Source: Acetobacter orientalis (lineage in GTDB: Bacteria > Pseudomonadota > Alphaproteobacteria > Acetobacterales > Acetobacteraceae). From it: a DNA stretch of 44,485 bases. The stretch's first letter is position 1. The number at the start of each line of letters is the position of its first letter. Shown here one piece after another: positions 1 to 7,050 of this stretch. The stretch spans positions 1 through 44,485 of the forward strand of contig NZ_BAMX01000037.1 in NCBI RefSeq assembly GCF_000963965.1, read 5' to 3'. Under the pieces are notes generated by a model, which was given only the letters and a program-made list of their open reading frames with translations, was not told the DNA's origin and ran no database searches. Position numbers and translations under genes: made by a program.

Positions 1-433
1 ATTTGGTTGCTGCCCGTACTTCTGACCATTGCGCCCATTCGGCTGGGTCGTGCGGCAGGGTGTTGGGTTGCGCTACAGAAATACGGCAGCCGCCAATACC
101 AAGGTCTAGCGGGGCGTAAATTTCAGGGTAGTCAAATTCCATCAGCACATCTGCGCCGCAAATGCCAATTTGTGCCCCGCCAGAGGCCACAAACGTGGCG
201 ACGTCAAACGAGCGAACACGCACAACATCAACATTGGGGTTTTGCGTAGGAAAGCGCAGTTTACGGCTGCTTTCGCCCAGGCAGTCATCTGATGGGGCAA
301 GGCCGGATTGCTGTAAAAGCGGGGCCACAGCCTTAAGAATACGGCCTTTAGGAAGGGCCAAGACAAGTGGCGTATGGGTTTCTTCCGTGCCGGGAAGGCG
401 CTGGTTTTGTTGGTCAGGCTGGGGCACGGTCAT
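1..433 (-). CDS. hisG: ATP phosphoribosyltransferase, short form (3' end outside window)
   Basis: HisG catalyses the first step of histidine biosynthesis, condensing ATP and PRPP to phosphoribosyl-ATP in the cytoplasm. Translating the minus strand from the ATG at 433 gives an open frame to the window edge (144 codons). It contains the HisG start LPKGRILKAVAPLL, then LRFPTQNPNVDVVRVRS and GGAQIGICGADVLMEF, the usual order of the N-terminal substrate-binding lobe. A GGAG ribosome binding site lies 6 bases before the ATG. The first 20 or so residues are a variable, polar, Gln/Pro-rich extension before the conserved core. The short form normally works with HisZ, which is not in this window. Only the C-terminal part is missing, cut by the window and not by mutation. 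Confidence 0.93.
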   Translation of the reverse strand, partial: MTVPQPDQQNQRLPGTEETHTPLVLALPKGRILKAVAPLLQQSGLAPSDDCLGESSRKLRFPTQNPNVDVVRVRSFDVATFVASGGAQIGICGADVLMEFDYPEIYAPLDLGIGGCRISVAQPNTLPHDPAEWAQWSEVRAATK

Positions 434-521
434 GAAAACTCCGGTCGGGCAGCTAAAACAAAGGGGTGCGTGACAGCGGCACTCCTAGCACAACCCGGTG
501 CTGCTTCAAAGGTAAAGCCTT

Positions 522-551
522 CTCTGGGCAGGAGAAAGTACCTGCCCAGAG
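522..551 (-). terminator. Intrinsic terminator of rne
   Basis: A perfect 11-bp inverted repeat (522-532 with 541-551, 8-base loop) lies 12 bases past the rne stop codon. On the minus strand it is followed by a pyrimidine-rich but imperfect T stretch, so termination may be only partly intrinsic. It separates rne from hisG. Confidence 0.7.
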
Positions 552-563
552 TTGCATATGGCT

Positions 564-3440
564 TTAGCGGCGCCACCAGCCTGTGCGGCGGCGTGGGGCT
601 GGCTGCTCATCATCAATAACGATGGGCTGCACAATAGACGGGTCTGCGGCTTGCGCGTCTGGCTCGGCGGCAGCTTCTGTCTTAGCAGGTTCAGCCTTTG
701 TGGCAGCGCGGCGGCGGCGTGGGGCTGGTTTTTCAGCTTCTGCTGCGTCTGCTGCCTCATCCGTTCCCTCAGCTTTGCGGCGGGGGCGGCCACGAGTTGC
801 ACGGGGTTTTTCTTCCGTGCTGGCTTCTGGGGCTGCGTCTGCCTCGGCTGTTTTGCGGGGTGCGCGACGGCGGCGTGGCTTAGGGGCCTCGTCTTCGTCT
901 TGCACGCTGTCCGCTTCGGCTGCTGGGCTTACCGCTACAGGGGCAGTGTCTGCCAGCAGGTCGTTGCTTTCCGTGCTGGTTTCTTCTGTTTTGCGGCGGC
1001 GGCGCGGTGCCCGGCGGCGTGCAGGTTGGGCCTCAGCTTCTTCTGGCTCGGCTTCAACTTTTGCAGGCTGTACAGGTGCCGCAACAGGAGCAGGTGTGGG
1101 GGCTACCACAGCAGCTTCACCTTTGGCCGGTTGCGCCACAGGGGCAGCTTTGCGGGCTTCTTCTGCCTGCATGGTGCTATTTTCGATCAGGTCGAAAATA
1201 TCAATGCTGCCGCCAAACGGGTTGGCTGGGGTTGGCCCCTGCCAGACTTGGCTTGGGCGGCGCTGTTCCTGCCGGGGGGCCGGGCCTTGTGCGATAGGCA
1301 CCTGCACTTGCACTTCTTGCTGAGGCTGACGCTGCACGCGAGAATGACGTGTGCGGCGGCGGCCGGGGGCCAGATTTTCGCCGTTTGCCTCTTCAACCGT
1401 GTAGGTTTCGGGCTGTTCATCGGCTTCAGATTCTGGCGCGTTAGCATGAGTGTTTTGCTCGTGCTGCTCTGCCTGTGGTGTGCGTTCATCGCGGTTGCCA
1501 TTACCCCCACGGCGGCGACGGCGGCGGCGGCGGCGGGGTTCGTCTTCGTCAGGCGTGGCCGCTGTAGCGTTTTCAGGCGTTGCAGTTTGGCGGGGTTCTT
1601 CAACCTCGTCTAGCTCGGCTGGTGCTTCTACGGGTGTGTGCTCAATGGCCACATTTTCGAGCGGGGGCTGTATAGGGGCCGGTGCACGCTGTACGCGGGC
1701 CGGTTGCAGGCGCTCAATGCGCACCTCTGGTGCAGGTAGGCTGGAATCTGGGGCAAACAGCACTTCCATGTAGTGGCGTTTTTCAATTTCAGCCAACCAC
1801 GTGCGTTTGTTGTTAAGAATATAGAAAGCAATTTCTGGCGCCACATGTACCGTAATGGCAGAAGCGCGGCGGCGTGCGCCTTCTTCTTCTACGCTGCGCA
1901 GCACGTGCAGGGCAGAGCTTTCTATGCCGCGTACCATGCCTGTGCCCTGACAGTGGGGGCAGGGGGCAAAAACGGCTTCTGCCACAGAAGGGCGCAGCCT
2001 CTGGCGAGACATTTCGAGCAGGCCAAAGTGTGAAATGCCACCCATTTGAATACGTGCGCGGTCGTGGCGCAGTGCCTCTTTAAGGCGGCGCTCGATCATG
2101 ACGTTGTGGCGGCGGGATTCCATGTCAATGAAGTCAATGACAATAAGGCCAGCAAGGTCACGCAGGCGGAGTTGGCGTGCAACTTCATCGGCGGCTTCTT
2201 GGTTGGTGCGGAAGGCCGTTTCTTCAATGTTACGCTGGTTGGTAGATTTGCCAGAGTTTACGTCTATAGCCACGAGAGCTTCGGTCTGGTTGATAACCAG
2301 ATACCCGCCAGAGCGCAGAGACACCACGGGGGAGAACATGGCGTCTAGGTGCCCTTCCACATGGTAATGGGTAAAGAGCGGCTGGTTTTCCTTGTTCCAC
2401 AAGCGCACTTTCTCAGCGTGCTGGGGCATAAGCAGGCGCATGAAGTCACGCGCGGCTTTCCAACCAGATTCACCGTCAACTAGAATTTCGCTAATTTCGC
2501 GCGTGTAAACGTCTCGAATGGCGCGTTTAACGAGGCTTGCTTCTTCATAAATGAGCGCTGGCGCTACGGATTGCAGCGTGAGTTCGCGAATGTCGTCCCA
2601 CAAATGCAGCAGGTACTCGCAATCTCGGGTAATTTCAGGGCCGGGGCGTTGTGCGCCAGCGGTACGCACAATCATGGCCATGCCGCGTGGCAGGTTGAGG
2701 TCTGAAATAATGTCGCGTAGGCGGCGGCGGTCTGCCACAGAGGTAATTTTGCGAGAAACGCCACCGCCGCGCAGGGCGTTAGGCATAAGCACGCAGTAGC
2801 GGCCAGCCAAAGACACGTAGGTTGTAAGGGCAGCGCCCTTGTTGCCACGTTCTTCTTTAACCACCTGCACCAGCAAGACCTGACGGCGGCGGATGACTTC
2901 TTGAATGCGGTAGTTCCGCAAGAAGCGGGCAATACGCTTTTGAATAAGCGCTTCTTCGCCGGTGTCGGTTTCGCCGCCAACATAGTCTGGGCCACCGTTG
3001 CGGCGTGGGGCACGGCGGTTTTCGCTGCCGTCTGCCTCTGCTTCAGCGGTTTCTTGCTCGTCGCTCTGTTCAGCGTCTTCGTCGTCTGCTTCAGCGTTTA
3101 GGTCTTGGGCGTCTGTGTCTTCGTTGTCTTCATCAGCATCAATCAGCGCTTCTTCTTCTGCTTGCAGGGCAAGCAGTTTCTCGCGGTCTGCTACCGGAAT
3201 CTGGTAGTAGTCCGGGTGAATTTCGCTAAAGGCCAAAAACCCGTGGCGGTTGCCGCCATACTCAACAAAAGCTGCCTGAAGGCTAGGCTCTACCCGTATA
3301 ACGCGGGCGAGATAGATGTTGCCTTTGAGCTGCTTTTTGGCAGCAGCTTCAACATCGTAATCTTCAAGTCTGTTTCCATCCATCACGACTACGCGCGTTT
3401 CTTCCGCGTGGGTCGCGTCTATAAGCATCCGCTTTGACAT
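564..3440 (-). CDS. rne: Ribonuclease E, degradosome scaffold
   Basis: This 958-residue endoribonuclease initiates mRNA decay and processes rRNA and tRNA. MSKRMLIDATH at 3440 is the family start; an in-frame upstream ATG at 3506 would add 22 unconserved residues. The S1 domain is interrupted by a strongly acidic insert (about residues 94-140), as in other alphaproteobacteria. The catalytic core follows: AIDVNSGKST (Asp393), VIDFIDM (Asp436/Asp439) and the zinc-link CPHC (Cys494, Cys497), matching E. coli metal- and zinc-binding motifs. After about residue 560 the protein is low-complexity, with alternating acidic and Arg-rich blocks, including nine Arg codons in a row at 1509-1535. It ends in RTGWWRR, like the C-terminal GWW motif that binds PNPase in Caulobacter. 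An SD-like GGAG lies 11 bases before the start. It is transcribed away from the amidase gene. Confidence 0.97.
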   Translation of the reverse strand: MSKRMLIDATHAEETRVVVMDGNRLEDYDVEAAAKKQLKGNIYLARVIRVEPSLQAAFVEYGGNRHGFLAFSEIHPDYYQIPVADREKLLALQAEEEALIDADEDNEDTDAQDLNAEADDEDAEQSDEQETAEAEADGSENRRAPRRNGGPDYVGGETDTGEEALIQKRIARFLRNYRIQEVIRRRQVLLVQVVKEERGNKGAALTTYVSLAGRYCVLMPNALRGGGVSRKITSVADRRRLRDIISDLNLPRGMAMIVRTAGAQRPGPEITRDCEYLLHLWDDIRELTLQSVAPALIYEEASLVKRAIRDVYTREISEILVDGESGWKAARDFMRLLMPQHAEKVRLWNKENQPLFTHYHVEGHLDAMFSPVVSLRSGGYLVINQTEALVAIDVNSGKSTNQRNIEETAFRTNQEAADEVARQLRLRDLAGLIVIDFIDMESRRHNVMIERRLKEALRHDRARIQMGGISHFGLLEMSRQRLRPSVAEAVFAPCPHCQGTGMVRGIESSALHVLRSVEEEGARRRASAITVHVAPEIAFYILNNKRTWLAEIEKRHYMEVLFAPDSSLPAPEVRIERLQPARVQRAPAPIQPPLENVAIEHTPVEAPAELDEVEEPRQTATPENATAATPDEDEPRRRRRRRRRGGNGNRDERTPQAEQHEQNTHANAPESEADEQPETYTVEEANGENLAPGRRRTRHSRVQRQPQQEVQVQVPIAQGPAPRQEQRRPSQVWQGPTPANPFGGSIDIFDLIENSTMQAEEARKAAPVAQPAKGEAAVVAPTPAPVAAPVQPAKVEAEPEEAEAQPARRRAPRRRRKTEETSTESNDLLADTAPVAVSPAAEADSVQDEDEAPKPRRRRAPRKTAEADAAPEASTEEKPRATRGRPRRKAEGTDEAADAAEAEKPAPRRRRAATKAEPAKTEAAAEPDAQAADPSIVQPIVIDDEQPAPRRRTGWWRR

Positions 3441-3920
3441 AAAAAGAAAAACTCCGGTGCGCCGGTGGCTGGCCTTTTCGGTGCGGCCGCGTAAGCGGGT
3501 AGGCACGGAGCTGGAGCTCTTCCGGCTGGCAAGAATAGGTCTGTAAGAAAAAATAGTAAGGGGCAGAAGCCAGAGCCGCGCGTGAGGTGACGGCAGAGGA
3601 TCGGAGGCAGGGTGCTGCTTCCGCTCTGGTCAAACGCTCAACATATAGGCCCCTGGCTATGGTCATGTATCCTTCAACCAATATGTTCTGTCCCGTTTGC
3701 GCGGGGGCAGCGCGGTAACGCCAGCCGCGCCCTTTCACACAAAGGGCGGAACAGAATGCATGACGGGCAATCTGCCTTGAGCCATGCCTACCCACCATGA
3801 CGCAAAGTGTGGTGAATCGCAAGTCACTCAGAATAACTGTTTTTTATACTTTTCAAGGGTGGCATGGTTTAGCCATGATGGTGGTGTACCAATGCTCTGT
3901 TGTAACAAGGCGTGTCTCTT
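3441..3920. other. Divergent intergenic region with long rne leader
   Basis: These 480 bases hold no convincing gene; the open frames here lack conserved features and ribosome sites. The region must carry the promoters of rne (leftward) and of the amidase (rightward). A TATACT box at 3845-3850 could be the -10 of the amidase promoter, but no good -35 is seen. For rne no promoter could be fixed, so its leader could be up to about 400 bases. RNase E autoregulates through its 5' leader in enterobacteria; whether it does here is not known. Confidence 0.5.
3728..3748 (-). promoter_or_regulatory. Hairpin in the possible rne 5' leader
   Basis: A perfect 8-bp stem (3728-3735 with 3741-3748) closes a 5-base loop. 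It has no T tract on either strand, so it does not look like a terminator. If rne transcription starts upstream of it, the hairpin would lie in the leader RNA, where RNase E could act on its own message. That role is inference. Confidence 0.3.
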
Positions 3921-4859
3921 ATGTCCGTAAAGCCTTTCTCTGCCCCTTTGCCTGCTGCACCAGAGCCGCACCCGCACGTTGCGTATAAGGGGTATACTGT
4001 ACCACTTTTGTCGCGCCGGGCTGTAGTAGGGGGCGGGGTGGCTGCAAGCTTAGCGGGGGGGCAGGTGTTTGCAGCGCCGCATACGCATGTGCTGGGGCAT
4101 TTACCGCCGCCAACGCCCGCAACCCCTTTGCATGCACCTGCACTGACTGGCAAGGCACGGCCAACCCCACCCTTAGTGATGCTCGACCCCGGACACGGCG
4201 GGAAAGACCCCGGTGCTATTGGTTTTTCTGGCACCTATGAAAAACACGTGGCTGAAGCAGCTGCGGCTGAACTGGCACGGCAGCTTATGGCAACAGGGCG
4301 TTACCGGGTGGCTATGACGCGCACGTCAGATCGGTTTATTCCGTTAGATGGGCGGGTGGAGCTTGCGCAAAAGCATGGGGCGTCGTTGTTTATTTCCATG
4401 CATGCTGACGCGCTGCATAATGCCTCTGTGCGTGGGGCAAGTGTTTACACGCACTCTCATGGTGCCTCAGACAGCCAAACGGCGGCACTTGCCCGCACAG
4501 AAAATGATGCAGACCGTTTTGGAGGCCCCCTGGTGCAGGGGGCATCGCCTGAAGTGCAGCAAATTTTGGCGAGCTTGGTGACTGAAGAAGCGCGGCGCGG
4601 GTCTTTGCATATGGCTAATGCTGTTGTGTCGTCTTTTAGGTCGCGCATAAACCTGTTGCCACACCCGCAGCGCCATGCGGCCTTTGCGGTGCTTAAATCT
4701 GCGCAAATACCGTCTGTATTGGTTGAGATGGGTTTTATGTCTAACCGGTTAGATGAGGCCGCATTACGCCAAGCGGGGCATAGAGCTATGGTGGCAGGCG
4801 CGATGTGTACCGCAGTTAACCGTTATTTTGCTTCTGCTGGGGTTGGGTTGGCTGGTTAA
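3921..4859 (+). CDS. N-acetylmuramoyl-L-alanine amidase (Amidase_3), Tat-type signal
   Basis: This 312-residue periplasmic zinc amidase cleaves the bond between MurNAc and the peptide stem during cell separation, like E. coli AmiA and AmiC. Residues 31-36 read SRRAVV, followed by a Gly/Ala-rich hydrophobic stretch and a VFAAP cleavage region, a twin-arginine-like signal (AmiA and AmiC are Tat substrates). The four expected catalytic and zinc residues are present: His92 in LDPGHGG, Glu107 in TYEKHV, His161 in SMHADA and Glu269 in VEMGFMSN. The ATG at 3921 is preferred over a GTG at 3912, because the AAGG at 3907-3910 is well spaced only for the ATG. No AMIN or LysM domain is present. The stop codon overlaps that of the convergent DUF3325 gene. 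Confidence 0.92.
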   Translation: MSVKPFSAPLPAAPEPHPHVAYKGYTVPLLSRRAVVGGGVAASLAGGQVFAAPHTHVLGHLPPPTPATPLHAPALTGKARPTPPLVMLDPGHGGKDPGAIGFSGTYEKHVAEAAAAELARQLMATGRYRVAMTRTSDRFIPLDGRVELAQKHGASLFISMHADALHNASVRGASVYTHSHGASDSQTAALARTENDADRFGGPLVQGASPEVQQILASLVTEEARRGSLHMANAVVSSFRSRINLLPHPQRHAAFAVLKSAQIPSVLVEMGFMSNRLDEAALRQAGHRAMVAGAMCTAVNRYFASAGVGLAG

Positions 4860-5125
4860 CTCAACCGGCGTTTGCGGTAAGCAAGAGCAATGCCAACACT
4901 AAGCCCGGTACAAGAGCCAAGGCCCAGCCAAAATAAAATGCCTTTTCCGGGGTCTTTGTAAAAAGACAGCACTAACGCCAACAACGGCAATAAACCCCGT
5001 AAAATTTGTGCCCAGAAAGAAGAATATTTTGTTTTTTGTATAATATTTGCATTGTGTGTTTGCAGGTGATCATGTGCGAAAAAGGTAGCGCACCAAAGGA
5101 TAAAAACACTGCACCAGATTATCAT
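4856..5125 (-). CDS. DUF3325-type small inner-membrane protein of iron-uptake operon
   Basis: An 89-residue hydrophobic protein with a short N-terminal membrane segment (about 1-18), a polar stretch, and two further helices (about 41-56 and 63-82) ending in Arg/Lys. The spacing and the GILFWLGLGSCTGLSVG pattern recall DUF3325, a family found at the end of PepSY/DUF3649/TonB-receptor operons; the assignment rests on pattern and position. Its function is unknown and presumably supports ferric siderophore uptake. Its ATG overlaps the PepSY stop codon in an ATGA, so translation is probably coupled. It shares the four bases TTAA with the convergent amidase gene at the two stop codons. Confidence 0.7.
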   Translation of the reverse strand: MIIWCSVFILWCATFFAHDHLQTHNANIIQKTKYSSFWAQILRGLLPLLALVLSFYKDPGKGILFWLGLGSCTGLSVGIALAYRKRRLS

Positions 5126-6606
5126 ATTTTTTCTTTCAATTTTTGGTGCGCAATAAAAGCTATGGTGGCGCAGAGAAATGCTAATGCATAAACGGAGCAG
5201 TAAAGCCCATAGTTGTTTAACCAGTCATGCGTTATTGTAAAAAGATCTATACAGGGCAAAGAGAGTGATAAAATAACGACAGCTAGGCACTGTATGCGCC
5301 AGCCATTTATGGGGCGGTGTAGGAGCGAGTAAAGTAGGGCATGCACACTAAAAAAAGCCCAGACCATAAAAAAAGTGGCTGTTTCAGGGCCTGTGCGGGC
5401 GGGTAGGGTGCTTGGTAAAAGGCGGTTGGCCAGAAAATAGCTTAAAGTAGCGGCGGTTAAGCCGGTTATGGTGCTCATGGTTAGCCCTTCGCCTAGCCGA
5501 AAGGCAATGTGTCGGCTTGAATGTTTGCGGCGTTTTATAAAAAACAAGACAAGCCCGGCTGCCATCATGGTCGTGCAGGCTAAGCCGGATGCAAAATAGA
5601 GCCAGCGCAATAAAAAAGAAGAAAAACGCGCAAAATGTAGCCCTTGCATAAGCCCTCTGGCTTGGGCGCTGGCGCTGTTTTTTTCCTCTACGCGCAGAAA
5701 ATGCCCATCTGCTCGGCTGAAAATAGCCGTGCTTTTATTAGCAAAAAGAGTGTCTTCATCATTTTCGAAAATTTGTATTTCAGTTGATGAAAAAAGAATA
5801 AAACGGCAATCTGAAGTGTGTAAAAGTGTTTTGGCCTGCTCAACAAGCGGCAAAAGTGGCGGGATAGGCGACGGTTTTGCTGACGGGGCTACGCGAGGTC
5901 TGCTTTTTTGGGGCAGGCTAGTTGCTATGTGATGTTGCACAAAGGGGTGTGTAGGAAAAATAGCGCGGGCGAGAATAACCGTGCCTGTGTAAGTTATCAT
6001 AATAAGGAATGGGAAAAATAAGACCCCCGTTAGAAGGTGTGCATCTAACCATGCGCGGGGTTTAGCCGCAAAAGGCCTGACAACAACAAGGTTTGGCCAA
6101 AGTGCTTTTATGTGAATGGCAATGCCTGCCCCTGCTACCACTAAAAGCAGGAGACCTAAAAGGCAAACAAGAGTAGAGCCAACAAAAACTCCGCTATAAA
6201 GTGTGAAATGGAAATTAAAGAAAAACTGCCCACCTGCTGTTTGGCGTGCAGGAAAAATATGGCCGTCTGCCGCTAATGCGGGGCCAATAAACGCATGTCC
6301 GTTATAATTTAAAACCCTTAAAACAGGGTCTCTGCGCGATGGTAGAAGCAGAAAAGGAAAAGTGCCTTTTGCTTCATCATTTTGCAAAAGTGTTGCTGCA
6401 TGGGTGAGGGCGGGGGCCGTTAGCGTTGGTGGGGCAGTTAGGGGTATTTCTGGCTGCATCCAATGTGTAATTTCGGTATCGAAAACGCTCAGTGTGCCTG
6501 TTGCAAAAATACAGGTGAGCACAAGCCCGGCAAGTAAACCTAACCAACTATGGAGCCACCCCATATGCAGCCGGAAAGTTTCACGCGTGTTAGGTGAGCT
6601 GCTCAC
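5122..6606 (-). CDS. PepSY-associated TM helix protein, putative siderophore-iron reductase
   Basis: A 494-residue inner-membrane protein of the PepSY_TM (PiuB/FslX-like) family that accompanies ferric siderophore receptors and is thought to reduce or release iron from siderophores. MGWLHSWLGLLAGLVLTCIFATGTLSVF near the N-terminus is the typical first helix with its His; further helices lie around residues 140-170, 185-215, 335-360 and in a cluster of three or four at the C-terminus. I chose the GTG at 6606, which overlaps the DUF3649 stop as GTGA; a TTG at 6615 is the alternative. The gene is clearly AT-richer than its neighbours: only 17 of the 60 bases 5761-5820 are G or C. This suggests acquisition by transfer with the rest of the module. 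Confidence 0.88.
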   Translation of the reverse strand: MSSSPNTRETFRLHMGWLHSWLGLLAGLVLTCIFATGTLSVFDTEITHWMQPEIPLTAPPTLTAPALTHAATLLQNDEAKGTFPFLLLPSRRDPVLRVLNYNGHAFIGPALAADGHIFPARQTAGGQFFFNFHFTLYSGVFVGSTLVCLLGLLLLVVAGAGIAIHIKALWPNLVVVRPFAAKPRAWLDAHLLTGVLFFPFLIMITYTGTVILARAIFPTHPFVQHHIATSLPQKSRPRVAPSAKPSPIPPLLPLVEQAKTLLHTSDCRFILFSSTEIQIFENDEDTLFANKSTAIFSRADGHFLRVEEKNSASAQARGLMQGLHFARFSSFLLRWLYFASGLACTTMMAAGLVLFFIKRRKHSSRHIAFRLGEGLTMSTITGLTAATLSYFLANRLLPSTLPARTGPETATFFMVWAFFSVHALLYSLLHRPINGWRIQCLAVVILSLSLPCIDLFTITHDWLNNYGLYCSVYALAFLCATIAFIAHQKLKEKI

Positions 6607-6920
6607 GCAAGCCAACCGTTAAAAATGGTTAATACGAGTAAAATGCTGGCTAAACACCACAAGCCCCACTTATAGGTGCGCGCGCCGTAACCGACCAAAA
6701 GCAGGAGCGGGAGTAGGGCAACGCTTACCATTTCAAGCAGGCTACTTCGTTCTTTGGTGTCTTGGCCGTTTGGGTCTAGGCCAGCCAGTAACGCTGCATG
6801 TGCGGTAGCATAAGCCAATAGAGTAGCCCCTAATAGCCATAAAATACGTTTATAAACAATGACTTGTTTTTTATGTGCCAATTTTGCGTTGGGCATGTTT
6901 GGGCTGCTGGTGGGAGGCAT
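6603..6920 (-). CDS. DUF3649-type membrane protein, first gene of iron-uptake operon
   Basis: A protein of about 105 residues with three hydrophobic segments (LLGATLLAYATAHAALLAG; MVSVALLPLLLLVGYGA; GLWCLASILLVLTIFNGW). DUF3649 members have this size and shape and sit between a TonB-dependent siderophore receptor and a PepSY protein, as here. The start is uncertain: ATG codons at 6920 and 6896 both lack a clear Shine-Dalgarno sequence. A TTG at 6986 would put the start next to the Fur-like operator and is less likely. The function is unknown; a part in iron uptake is inferred from context. Confidence 0.72.
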   Translation of the reverse strand: MPPTSSPNMPNAKLAHKKQVIVYKRILWLLGATLLAYATAHAALLAGLDPNGQDTKERSSLLEMVSVALLPLLLLVGYGARTYKWGLWCLASILLVLTIFNGWLA

Positions 6921-6989
6921 GGAGGGATCTACTAACGCTGTGGTGCTGATGAGTTGACGTGCGAGGCATATATGACAAGAATGCAATTA

Positions 6990-7004
6990 TGAGAATAACT
7001 CTTA
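6990..7004. promoter_or_regulatory. Fur-box-like operator between divergent iron genes
   Basis: TGAGAATAACTCTTA matches the 7-1-7 Fur palindrome TGATAATNATTATCA at 10 of 14 informative positions. It lies between the DUF3649 operon and the TonB receptor, where it could repress both in iron-replete cells. A possible -10 (TATAGG, 7011-7016) follows just downstream. The site was recognised by eye; binding is not shown. Confidence 0.6.
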
Positions 7005-7050
7005 ATATCGTATAGGACTGCAACCGTATGCCATGTCAAGGTCAGAAAAA

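Noticed and set aside
552..1613. A 353-codon plus-strand frame opposite the rne tail
   Set aside because: It is the mirror of the Arg/Glu/Ala-rich tail, very rich in Cys, Phe and Gly, with no plausible fold or ribosome site.
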